From the NCBI GenBank assembly GCA_035606695.1, contig DATNEW010000001.1:1-64000 (forward strand): 64,000 nucleotides of DNA, given 5' to 3'. Source of the stretch: Gemmatimonadaceae bacterium. GTDB lineage: Bacteria > Gemmatimonadota > Gemmatimonadetes > Gemmatimonadales > Gemmatimonadaceae. Under the pieces are notes generated by a model. The model did no database searches. It had not been told where the DNA came from and worked only from the letters and a program-made list of their open reading frames with translations. A program made the translations under genes and the position numbers. Shown here one piece after another: positions 1 through 7,295 of this stretch; within the stretch, counting starts at the first letter, position 1, and the number at the start of each line of letters is the position of its first letter.

Positions 1-519
1 ATCGCCATGGTCTTGGCGACTTCCTCTTCGGTGATGTCCATGCCCTGCGCGATCTCGGCGTGCGTGGCGTCGCGGCCCAGTTCCTGGAGCAGCGCGCTCG
101 CGCGCTTGCCGATGCGGTGTAGCGTTCCGGCACGGTTGAGCGGGACGCGCACGATGCGCGACTGTTCGGCGAGCGCCTGCAGGATCGCCTGACGGATCCA
201 CCAGACGGCGTAGGAGATGAACTTGATCCCCTTGGTTTCGTCAAATTTGTGAGCGGCGCGAATCAGGCCGAGGTTGCCCTCGTTGATCAGATCCGAGAGC
301 GACACGCCCTGATTCTGATACTTCTTCGCGACCGAGACTACGAAGCGCAGATTCGAGCGCACGAGCTTGTCGAGCGCTTCCTGATCGCCCTTCCGGATTT
401 CCTGGGCAAGGCGCACTTCTTCGTCGCGCGAGATCAGCGGATACGCGCTGATGTCACGAAGATACTGGTCGAGCGAGCCTTCTTCGTACGACGACTTCTT
501 GTTGCCGGTTGCGGCCATA
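1..519 (-). CDS. rpoD: RNA polymerase sigma factor RpoD (5' part, runs off the window)
   Basis: The first 173 codons of a sigma-70 factor read from an ATG at 519 towards the window edge; the C-terminal regions 3-4 are outside. The frame shows region 1.2 (SLDQYLRDISAYPLI), region 2 (RSNLRFVVSVAKKY, DLINEGNLGLIRAA) and the region 2.4 promoter-binding helix ending YAVWWIRQAI, then early region 3. Only about 14 residues precede region 1.2, so region 1.1 is absent, as in the short primary sigma factors of Bacteroidetes-like groups. It directs housekeeping transcription by core RNA polymerase. A group 2 sigma factor cannot be excluded because region 4 is not visible. Confidence 0.93.
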
Positions 520-619
520 CGCACAGCGGAAGGGGAGGTGGGCGCGTGCTGGGTGGGGGCGTGCGGCGTGCGGTCGTTCTACGTACTGCCGAGAGGAATT
601 GCTGATCAGCTATTCGAGC

Positions 620-1456
620 CTACTTGATTCGCTCACCCAGCCGCTGCCAGCGAATGTGCGTGAGCCAGGCAAAGCTGTGATCGGACGTGTCCGGTGCGTA
701 GCTGTAATAAATAACGAATGGCTTGCCTTTGACCAGCGAGTCCGCCACGAAGCCCCAGTATCGGCTGTCCAGCGAATTGTCTCGATTGTCGCCAAGGACG
801 AAGTAATTCCCCATTGGGACGACCAACGGTCCCCAGTTGTTTCGCGACGGATGATAGCCCCCGGCCGCGGCCGCCGCCGTCCGCACCACGTAATCCCGCT
901 GCCAGCGAAAATCTTCGGGCGCCGGATCAATATCCGGATCGGTGTGCTCGACGTAATGCTCCGTAATCACGCGGCCGTTGCGAATGAGCGTTCCTTCGCG
1001 CATCTCGACGGTATCGCCCGGCACGCCGATCAACCGCTTCACGAAGTTCTTCGTCGGATCTTCAGGGTATTCGAATACGATCACGTCGCCGCGCTGCGGC
1101 ACGCGCAAGCGGGGCAGCCGCTTGTGCGTGAACGGGACCTCCGCGCCGTAGACGAGCTTGTTCACGAGCAGGAAATCACCGACCTGGAGCGTATTCTCCA
1201 TGCTCCCGCTCGGAATCTTGAACGCTTCGACGAAGAACGTGCGAATGACGAGGAAGAGCACGACCGATACGACAAAGATCTTCGTCCACTCGGACAAAAA
1301 GTCGAAGCCGCTTCGACCGCGGTTCAGCTCGCGCAACGCCTCGACGCGCTGCTCCGGCGTGATCGCGCGCGGCGGCGCGCCCGCGCCGTCGTCCGCCTGC
1401 ACGCCCCGCACAGGCTGCTCACCCGTCGATGTGAAGTCCGGCTCGTTGATGCCCAT
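620..1456 (-). CDS. lepB: Signal peptidase I
   Basis: A 278-residue type I signal peptidase that removes signal peptides on the outer face of the cytoplasmic membrane. A cytosolic N-terminal tail of about 55 residues is followed by one membrane segment (about 60-72). Box B IPSGSM then carries the catalytic Ser85, and box D NFVKRLIGVPGD carries the general-base Lys140. Box E GDNRDNSLDSRYWG lies at 222-235. All catalytic elements are intact. The next gene downstream on the same strand is rpoD, about 100 bp away. The 131 bp upstream hold no gene that I can see. Confidence 0.95.
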   Translation of the reverse strand: MGINEPDFTSTGEQPVRGVQADDGAGAPPRAITPEQRVEALRELNRGRSGFDFLSEWTKIFVVSVVLFLVIRTFFVEAFKIPSGSMENTLQVGDFLLVNKLVYGAEVPFTHKRLPRLRVPQRGDVIVFEYPEDPTKNFVKRLIGVPGDTVEMREGTLIRNGRVITEHYVEHTDPDIDPAPEDFRWQRDYVVRTAAAAAGGYHPSRNNWGPLVVPMGNYFVLGDNRDNSLDSRYWGFVADSLVKGKPFVIYYSYAPDTSDHSFAWLTHIRWQRLGERIK

Positions 1457-1587
1457 TGCTCTCTCGCACTGCCCCGCTGGCAGGACGACTGCCCCACCGA
1501 CGAAATAACGCCCTAACGCCCTCGAGGGCTAGTTGCCCCGAAGGTCAATCTGACAAAGATCGTTCCAGTTCAGGACCGGCCATCGCG

Positions 1588-3087
1588 CTAATCCGGCGTC
1601 CCCAGGTAATTGTCGATCTGCGCCCGCTGCAGCGACCCCGAGAAATCGAGATAGCCCACCTTCGTCTCCGAGTAGAACTCGTAGACCTCCCAGCCGCCCT
1701 CGCGGTGCCCGTTCCCTGTCTGTTTTACGCCGCCGAACGGCAGATGTGCCTCGGCGCCAATCGTCGGCGCGTTGATGTACGTGATGCCCGTGTCCAGCTC
1801 GTTCATCGCGCGCATCGCCACGTTCACATTACTGGTATAGACGGACGACGACAGGCCGTACTTCACGTCGTTATTGATCGCGAACGCTTCGTCCGCCGTG
1901 CGGAACCGAACCACCGACAACACGGGACCGAAAATCTCTTCCTGCTCGAGCCGCATGCCGGCGCGCACGCGCGCAAAGATCGTTGGCTCGAAGAAGTAGC
2001 CGCTGTCCACGTCTTTTCCCGTCGGCCGCTTCCCACCACACAACAGATCCGCGCCCTCCTCCTGCCCGATGTCGACGTAGCGCTCGACCTTCTCGCGTGC
2101 ATGCTCGCTGATGAGCGGACCGACGTCCGTTCCCTTCTTGCGTCCATCGCCCAGCTTGAGCGTACGCGCACGATCGACGAGCCGGCTCAACAACGCGTCG
2201 TGAACGCCGTCCTGCACGATCAACCGGCTCGTCGCCGTGCAGCGCTGCCCGGTCGTGCCGAACGCGCCCCACAGCACCCCGTCCAGCGCAAGATCCAGAT
2301 CCGCGTCGTCGAACACGATCATCGCGTTCTTGCCGCCCATCTCCAACGACAGCCGCTTGTGCATTCGCCCGCACGTTTCGCCCACGACGCGGCCCGTGTC
2401 CGTCGATCCTGTAAATGAGATGACGGGAATCGACGGATGGTTCACAATTGCCGCGCCGACCGATTCGCCGACGCCGTGCACCAGCTGAATCACCTCGGGC
2501 GGCAGCCCCGCCTCGAGCATGATTTCCACCAGCGTGTGCCCCGTGTGCGGCACGTCTTCCGCCGGCTTGAAGATGCACGCGTTGCCGCACAACAACGCGG
2601 GAAACATCTTCCACGTGGGAATCGCCATCGGAAAGTTGAACGGCGTGATGATGCCGCACACGCCGATCGGCCGGCGAAAGCTCATCGCCCACTTGTTCCG
2701 CATCTCACTCGGCACCGTGTGTCCGAACAGACGCCGGCCTTCCGTCGCCGCGTAGTACGCCGTGTCGATCCCTTCCTGCACGTCGCCACGCGTTTCGGTA
2801 AGCGGCTTCCCCATCTCGCGGGTCATGAGATCCGCGATCTCGTCCTTCCGCTTGACCATCAGGTCGCCGATGCGCCGCAACACGTCGCCGCGCGCCGGCG
2901 CGGGCGTCGCGCGCCACACCTCGAACCCGCGCCGTGCCGACTCGACCGCCCGCTCGACGTCGGCGGCGCCGGACAGCGGAAAGCGCCCGATCGTATCCGA
3001 GAGATCCGCGGGATTCTTATTCTCGAAATACTCCCCGCCGATCGGCGGTACCCAATCGCCAGCGACAAAATTCTTGAACGTTTTCAT
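1588..3087 (-). CDS. NAD(P)-dependent aldehyde dehydrogenase
   Basis: A 499-residue member of the aldehyde dehydrogenase superfamily, oxidising an aldehyde to the acid. It shows the NAD-fold motif TPFNFPMA, FTGSTDTGR, the general base Glu249 in LEMGGKN and the nucleophile Cys283 in GQRCTA. The length is normal for the family. I start it at ATG 3087 (MKTFKNFVAGDW); the open frame continues to 3264, but only through an intergenic tandem repeat that would add an artificial DDNAGQ tail. Resemblance is to the branch with alpha-aminoadipic or ketoglutaric semialdehyde dehydrogenases, but the substrate cannot be fixed from sequence. Confidence 0.88.
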   Translation of the reverse strand: MKTFKNFVAGDWVPPIGGEYFENKNPADLSDTIGRFPLSGAADVERAVESARRGFEVWRATPAPARGDVLRRIGDLMVKRKDEIADLMTREMGKPLTETRGDVQEGIDTAYYAATEGRRLFGHTVPSEMRNKWAMSFRRPIGVCGIITPFNFPMAIPTWKMFPALLCGNACIFKPAEDVPHTGHTLVEIMLEAGLPPEVIQLVHGVGESVGAAIVNHPSIPVISFTGSTDTGRVVGETCGRMHKRLSLEMGGKNAMIVFDDADLDLALDGVLWGAFGTTGQRCTATSRLIVQDGVHDALLSRLVDRARTLKLGDGRKKGTDVGPLISEHAREKVERYVDIGQEEGADLLCGGKRPTGKDVDSGYFFEPTIFARVRAGMRLEQEEIFGPVLSVVRFRTADEAFAINNDVKYGLSSSVYTSNVNVAMRAMNELDTGITYINAPTIGAEAHLPFGGVKQTGNGHREGGWEVYEFYSETKVGYLDFSGSLQRAQIDNYLGTPD

Positions 3088-3095
3088 ATTCTTCT

Positions 3096-3182
3096 TGTCA
3101 TCCTGACCTGCGTTGTCATCCTGGCCTGCGTTGTCATCCTGGCCTGCGTTGTCATCCTGAGCGTAGCGAAGGATCTCATCCG
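3096..3182. repeat. TGTCATCCTGAGCG repeat arm with an 18-bp tandem array
   Basis: Three 18-bp units (3096-3113, 3114-3131, 3132-3149), each TGTCATCCTGRCCTGCGT, run into a full arm TGTCATCCTGAGCG...GGATCTCATCCG (3150-3182). The arm belongs to the dispersed palindromic family found in several other intergenic spaces of this window. The array lies between the aldehyde dehydrogenase start and the neighbouring gene's 3' end. Confidence 0.85.
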
Positions 3183-3694
3183 GTTGGATGAAGCGGTGCG
3201 GGTGGAACGGGCGCCTGGCACGACCAGTTACCAGGATGCCGGGCATCCGGCTTGGCGTACCCAATGCGCGGCAGCACTTCGATCGAGCCGAGCACGAGGC
3301 CCCAGAGAATCAATAACAGGGAGAGGATGTGCGCGTGGCTCGCCCGATGCCGCCACGTCCAGACCGCGCTCCAAACGCCGCTCGTGACCACGACGACCAC
3401 GGCGGCAAGATAGCCCGCGAGCCCGGCACCGCAGCGCGACGGATACGGCCACACCACCATCGCGACGCCGAGGAGCACGCTGATCGTCAGCCGCGCATAG
3501 ACCGCCCACGATTTCGTCGTCCGCTCGACCGGAGCGTTCGATGAGGCCTTCGCCGGCTTGGCCGCCTTCGCCGGTGCGGCGCCGGCTTTCGCCGGGAGTT
3601 GCGGCTGCGCCGGCCCAAGCAGGTCCTCGTCCTTCAACGAGCCGAGCTGCTTGTCGATCTTGGCGAGTTCCTTGTCCCAGTCTCTGTCAGGCAT
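3176..3694 (-). CDS. Small membrane protein of unknown function
   Basis: A 172-residue protein not recognised as a named family. A charged N-terminus (MPDRDWDKELAKIDKQLG) is followed by an Ala/Lys/Pro-rich linker at about 35-60. Three likely membrane segments then follow (about 65-82, 88-108 and 122-140) and a short Pro-rich tail. The last codons lie in the repeat arm that starts at 3150, so the C-terminus may have been changed by repeat insertion. It sits 18 bp downstream of the sigma-54 activator gene on the same strand and is probably cotranscribed with it. Confidence 0.7.
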   Translation of the reverse strand: MPDRDWDKELAKIDKQLGSLKDEDLLGPAQPQLPAKAGAAPAKAAKPAKASSNAPVERTTKSWAVYARLTISVLLGVAMVVWPYPSRCGAGLAGYLAAVVVVVTSGVWSAVWTWRHRASHAHILSLLLILWGLVLGSIEVLPRIGYAKPDARHPGNWSCQAPVPPAPLHPTG

Positions 3695-3712
3695 TTGGAC
3701 GCCGCGCTCTGT

Positions 3713-5086
3713 TCACGCCACCGTCTCCCGCGTCAACGCGTACCGTTCGATCTTCTTGTACAAGTTCGACCGCGGCATGTCGAGCGCGCGCGCGGTTTCC
3801 GATACGTTCCAGTCGAATTCGCGCAGCTTGGCGAGCAGGAACGCGCGCTCCGCGGCATGCTTGAACTCCTCGAACGTCTTGCACTCGAGCAGCGATCCCA
3901 GCCCCGCCTGCTCGGGGTCGCGCTTCCCGACCAGCCGCGCGACGTCGTCGCCCGTGATCCGCGGCCCCGACGACAGAATGAGCAAACGCTCAATAGTATT
4001 TCGTAATTCGCGGACGTTGCCGGGCCATTCGAGCTGGCTCAATCGCTCCACGGCGTCCGGTGCCACGGCGCGCGGCGCCACGCCCTCACGGCTCGTCAAC
4101 ACGTTGATGAAGTGCGCGACGAGCAGCGGAATGTCTTCGCGCCGCTCGCGGAGCGGCGGGACGTGAATCGGCACGACGTTCACACGATAGAACAGATCCT
4201 CGCGAAACCGGCCGTCGGCGATTTCCGTCTCGAGATTCTTGTTCGTCGCGGCCAACACCCGCACGTCCACCTCGATCGTCTTCGATCCGCCGATCCGCGT
4301 CACGACGCCATCCTGCAACACGCGCAGCACCTTGGCCTGGGCCGCGAGACTCATGTCGCCGATTTCGTCGAGGAACAGCGTGCCGCCGTGCGCCTGCTCG
4401 AACTTCCCCGCACGGTCGGCCACGGCCCCGGTGAACGAGCCCTTCATGTGGCCGAACAGCTCGCTCTCGATCAGCTCACTCGGAATCGCCGCGCAGTTCA
4501 CTTCGATGAACGGACCGTCGGTACGCGTCGACTGCGCGTGAATGGCGCGCGCCACCAACTCCTTGCCCGTCCCGTTCTCGCCCGTGATCAGCACGCGTGC
4601 CGGCGTTCGCGCCACCCGCTCGATCTTGTCGATCACCGCGCGAATGCCGTACGACTTGCCGACGATCTCGTACCGCGACTGAATCGTTTCGCGCAGCCGC
4701 GCATTCTCCGCGTACAGATCGAGGTGCTGTAGCGCGTTGCGCAGCGTGACGAGAATGCGATCGGTGTCGAGCGGCTTCTCGAGAATGTCGTACGCGCCAA
4801 GCTGTGTGGCTTCGACGGCGGTCTGAATGGTCGCGTGCCCGCTGATCATCACCACGATCGCGGTCGGATCGTGCTCCTTGATCCGCTTGAGCGCCTCGAC
4901 CCCGTCGATCCCCGGCAGCTTCACGTCGAGAAAGACGAGGTCGGGACGCTGCTTTTGATATTCGGTAATGCCGTCGACCGCGTTACCGACGGCGCGGACG
5001 TCATACCCCTCGAACTCGAGCAGCTGCCCGAGCGCCGCGCGAATCCCCTGCTCGTCGTCGATGATCAGAATGCGCCGCGGGCTCAT
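3713..5086 (-). CDS. Sigma-54-dependent response regulator, NtrX/NtrC-like
   Basis: A 457-residue three-domain activator. The receiver domain (1-120) carries the phosphorylation site Asp54 in VFLDVKLP. The AAA+ domain has Walker A GENGTGKE (169-176), Walker B LFLDE (237-241) and the sigma-54 contact loop written GSFTGA (216-221) instead of GAFTGA. A C-terminal Fis-type helix-turn-helix lies near 425-450 (NVSETARALDMPRSNLYKKI). It should open promoters bound by RNA polymerase with RpoN. No kinase is adjacent; the NtrY-like kinase at 30413-34192 is the only candidate partner in the window. A GGAG sits about nine bases before the start. Confidence 0.93.
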   Translation of the reverse strand: MSPRRILIIDDEQGIRAALGQLLEFEGYDVRAVGNAVDGITEYQKQRPDLVFLDVKLPGIDGVEALKRIKEHDPTAIVVMISGHATIQTAVEATQLGAYDILEKPLDTDRILVTLRNALQHLDLYAENARLRETIQSRYEIVGKSYGIRAVIDKIERVARTPARVLITGENGTGKELVARAIHAQSTRTDGPFIEVNCAAIPSELIESELFGHMKGSFTGAVADRAGKFEQAHGGTLFLDEIGDMSLAAQAKVLRVLQDGVVTRIGGSKTIEVDVRVLAATNKNLETEIADGRFREDLFYRVNVVPIHVPPLRERREDIPLLVAHFINVLTSREGVAPRAVAPDAVERLSQLEWPGNVRELRNTIERLLILSSGPRITGDDVARLVGKRDPEQAGLGSLLECKTFEEFKHAAERAFLLAKLREFDWNVSETARALDMPRSNLYKKIERYALTRETVA

Positions 5087-5144
5087 AACGTATCACTCCT
5101 CCCTGCGGCGCGGCGCACGTTCGGTCGGAGTAGTGTCATCCACA

Positions 5145-5798
5145 TTAGCGCACGTTCTTGTACAGGGTGATCCTGCCGTTCGCCACCCGAATGTCGCCTA
5201 TGTATGGGGGGAGCGGCAACGGCAACGCGTCATCGTCCACCCCGGCCGGGCGCGCGCCGTGCCCGAACCGCCCGATCAGCGTCGAGATCATGCCGCGCGG
5301 AATGCTGACGCCTCGCACCTTCACGTCCTGCATCTGAAACTCGCCCAGCCCTGGATGCACCACGCGAAGTGTACCCGTGAACTGCACTCGCTCCCGATCG
5401 CCGAGTATCCCGAGCGCGCCGAGTGCGCCGGCGCCGCCCAGGTCGGACAGTTTGACGTTCGCGCGCATCGAGAGTTGATCGCCGCTCACGAGCGCCTGAA
5501 TGCTATCCGTGGACGCCGGCAGCTGCCTCGCCAGCTCGCGAAATATGAATGAGGCAACGTCGCCCCCCGACAACGTCTGAAACACCGGTCCGCTGGGCTG
5601 GCTGAGCTTCGTCAACGCCGAACGCGTGCGATCCGCGCCGGCATCGGTGAGCGCTTCCCACGTCGGCGCGTGCGCCGCAACCGCCGGGTGCGAGCGGAAA
5701 CGCTCAGGCAACCAGCGGTCGCGCGTGAACCACCCGACCGCGGCCGCGATGACGAGCACCACGAGACATCCAAGGCGAGCAATGCAACCCATGCTCAC
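5145..5798 (-). CDS. Membrane-anchored protein of unknown function
   Basis: A 217-residue protein with a short N-terminal membrane anchor (about 7-24) and a soluble, probably periplasmic body. The body contains GDVASFIFRELARQLP, a stretch of small residues GGAGALGALGILGD, and a C-terminal part ending VANGRITLYKN. I do not recognise the family; it loosely resembles lipid-binding periplasmic proteins built from repeated beta segments. Its ATG overlaps the stop codon of thpR by four bases, so the two are translationally coupled. It lies between thpR and the response regulator on the same strand. Confidence 0.7.
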   Translation of the reverse strand: MSMGCIARLGCLVVLVIAAAVGWFTRDRWLPERFRSHPAVAAHAPTWEALTDAGADRTRSALTKLSQPSGPVFQTLSGGDVASFIFRELARQLPASTDSIQALVSGDQLSMRANVKLSDLGGAGALGALGILGDRERVQFTGTLRVVHPGLGEFQMQDVKVRGVSIPRGMISTLIGRFGHGARPAGVDDDALPLPLPPYIGDIRVANGRITLYKNVR

Positions 5799-6358
5799 GA
5801 GCTCCGGAGCGCAGCCGACATCACGGTCGTATATGTCGAGCCGCGCGGCGAAAGTTCACTGTGCATCAGATCGACCGATCGAATGATGAAGTCCGTGCGA
5901 TAGTCCGTCTGCCGAGCGGCCCGCGCCAACACCCGCAAGCGATCCTCCGACAGCGGATGCTTGATTCGCGCCAACGTCAGGTGCGGACGAAACGCTCGGC
6001 CCTCGACCTCGAAGCCGAGCTTTTCGCACGCGACTTCGACATCGTGGTGCAAGAGCTCGAGCCGCGGATCCTGCCCTACTCCCAGCCATACGACGCGAGC
6101 CTTCCGAAAGTTCGGGAACGCACCCACGCCGCTCAGGCTCATGAGCAGCTCCCGATGACGGCCCGCCACCGCGGCCAACGCCGCTTCGATATCCGGCACG
6201 CGCTCATCCTCGACCTCGCCGAGAAATTTGAGCGTCAGGTGCAGACCGGTCTCGCCGACCCATGAAAGATCGGGAGCACTTGCGCGCAGCGTCGTCGCCG
6301 CCGCGACGATCTCACGACGCACCTCGTGCGGCAGGTTGATCGCGAGAAATAACCGCAC
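5795..6358 (-). CDS. thpR: RNA 2',3'-cyclic phosphodiesterase (2'-5' RNA ligase family)
   Basis: A 187-residue protein of the two-histidine phosphoesterase superfamily. Both signature tetrapeptides are present: HLTL at 40-43 and HLTL at 126-129, spaced as expected. Family members hydrolyse 2',3'-cyclic phosphate ends of RNA; the biological substrate in bacteria is uncertain. It starts two bases after the larE stop and overlaps the next gene by four bases. This gives a compact larE-thpR-anchor protein operon on the minus strand. Confidence 0.92.
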   Translation of the reverse strand: MRLFLAINLPHEVRREIVAAATTLRASAPDLSWVGETGLHLTLKFLGEVEDERVPDIEAALAAVAGRHRELLMSLSGVGAFPNFRKARVVWLGVGQDPRLELLHHDVEVACEKLGFEVEGRAFRPHLTLARIKHPLSEDRLRVLARAARQTDYRTDFIIRSVDLMHSELSPRGSTYTTVMSAALRSS

Positions 6359-6360
6359 GC

Positions 6361-7182
6361 TCAGGCGTCGAGGACGGGCAATCCGGCGAGCCGATTCATG
6401 GCGCCGGAGCGAAAACCCTTCGGATCGATCTCGACGCGTTCATACCCCGCTGCCACGACCGCCGCCGTCAACTGGTCGCGGCGAGGCGCCACGGTCCACC
6501 AGCCCAACTCGGCGGCGGCGAGCTCGACGCGTGCGGTCGCGCCGAAATGGCGGACGCGGAGGTCGCCCGAAATTCCAAGGGCGCGCAGCGCCGCCTCCGC
6601 GCGCTCGACACGCGCCAGGCGCCCGACCGTGACGGGCGTCCCATAGGGAATCCGCGACGACAGGCATGGCGACGACGGCTGCTCCCAGGTCGGGAGTCCG
6701 CGCGCCCGCGAGGCCTCTCTGATCTCGACTTTAGAGAATCCTAATTCTGCCAGCGGCGACGCGATCCCGTTCTCGCGCGCCGCCTGCGCGCCGGGACGCC
6801 AGTCGTGCACGTCGTCCGCATTCGTCCCGTCCGCAACGACCTCGAAGCCACGCTCACGCGCCGCCGGCACGAGCCGCGTCCATAGCTCCGTTTTGCAGAA
6901 GTAGCATCGGTTCGTCGGATTCGCGGCGTAGCGCGGATCGTTGAGCTCGTCCGTATCGATCTCGAGCACGATCAGCCCAATGCGCTCGCCGATGTCGCGC
7001 GCGTTCTTCCACTGACTTTCAGGGTACGAGGCGCTGCGACCGATGATGGCCACCACGTTCTCGCGGCCGACCGCTTCGACGGCGACCGCGGCGAGATAGG
7101 CCGAGTCGACGCCGCCGCTGTAGCCGATGGCCAGGCGCTGCCGCGCCTGAAGCCACGAGATCAACCGCTGTTCCTTCGCCAT
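6361..7182 (-). CDS. larE: Sacrificial sulfur transferase LarE
   Basis: A 273-residue PP-loop protein. SGGVDS at 22-27 binds ATP. RCYFCK lies at 92-97, and PSSPCLSSRIPYG contains Cys173, which matches the cysteine that LarE gives up as dehydroalanine when it sulfurates the nickel-pincer precursor. LarE acts with LarB and LarC to build the nickel-pincer nucleotide used by lactate racemase and related LarA enzymes. No larA, larB or larC is nearby. The single cysteine (CLSSR) is the sacrificial rather than the CxxC, cluster-using type. Confidence 0.92.
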   Translation of the reverse strand: MAKEQRLISWLQARQRLAIGYSGGVDSAYLAAVAVEAVGRENVVAIIGRSASYPESQWKNARDIGERIGLIVLEIDTDELNDPRYAANPTNRCYFCKTELWTRLVPAARERGFEVVADGTNADDVHDWRPGAQAARENGIASPLAELGFSKVEIREASRARGLPTWEQPSSPCLSSRIPYGTPVTVGRLARVERAEAALRALGISGDLRVRHFGATARVELAAAELGWWTVAPRRDQLTAAVVAAGYERVEIDPKGFRSGAMNRLAGLPVLDA

Positions 7183-7295
7183 GCAACGAATTTATCATGG
7201 TGTCCGACCGCGGCGCGCGAAGGATGCGGGTGCCGGACCGGCGGCGTGTCTCTGCCGCAGGTTGTCTCAACAATGGGCCTCGACCCTCGAGCAAC

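Noticed and set aside
395-560. G-rich spacer after rpoD as a regulatory G-quadruplex
   Set aside because: The runs (GGGG, GGG, GGGGG) are few and uneven, and composition of this genome makes such runs common.
3088-3264. 59-residue N-terminal extension of the aldehyde dehydrogenase
   Set aside because: It is made by the intergenic tandem repeat and overlaps the 3' end of the next gene; the family N-terminus begins at 3087.
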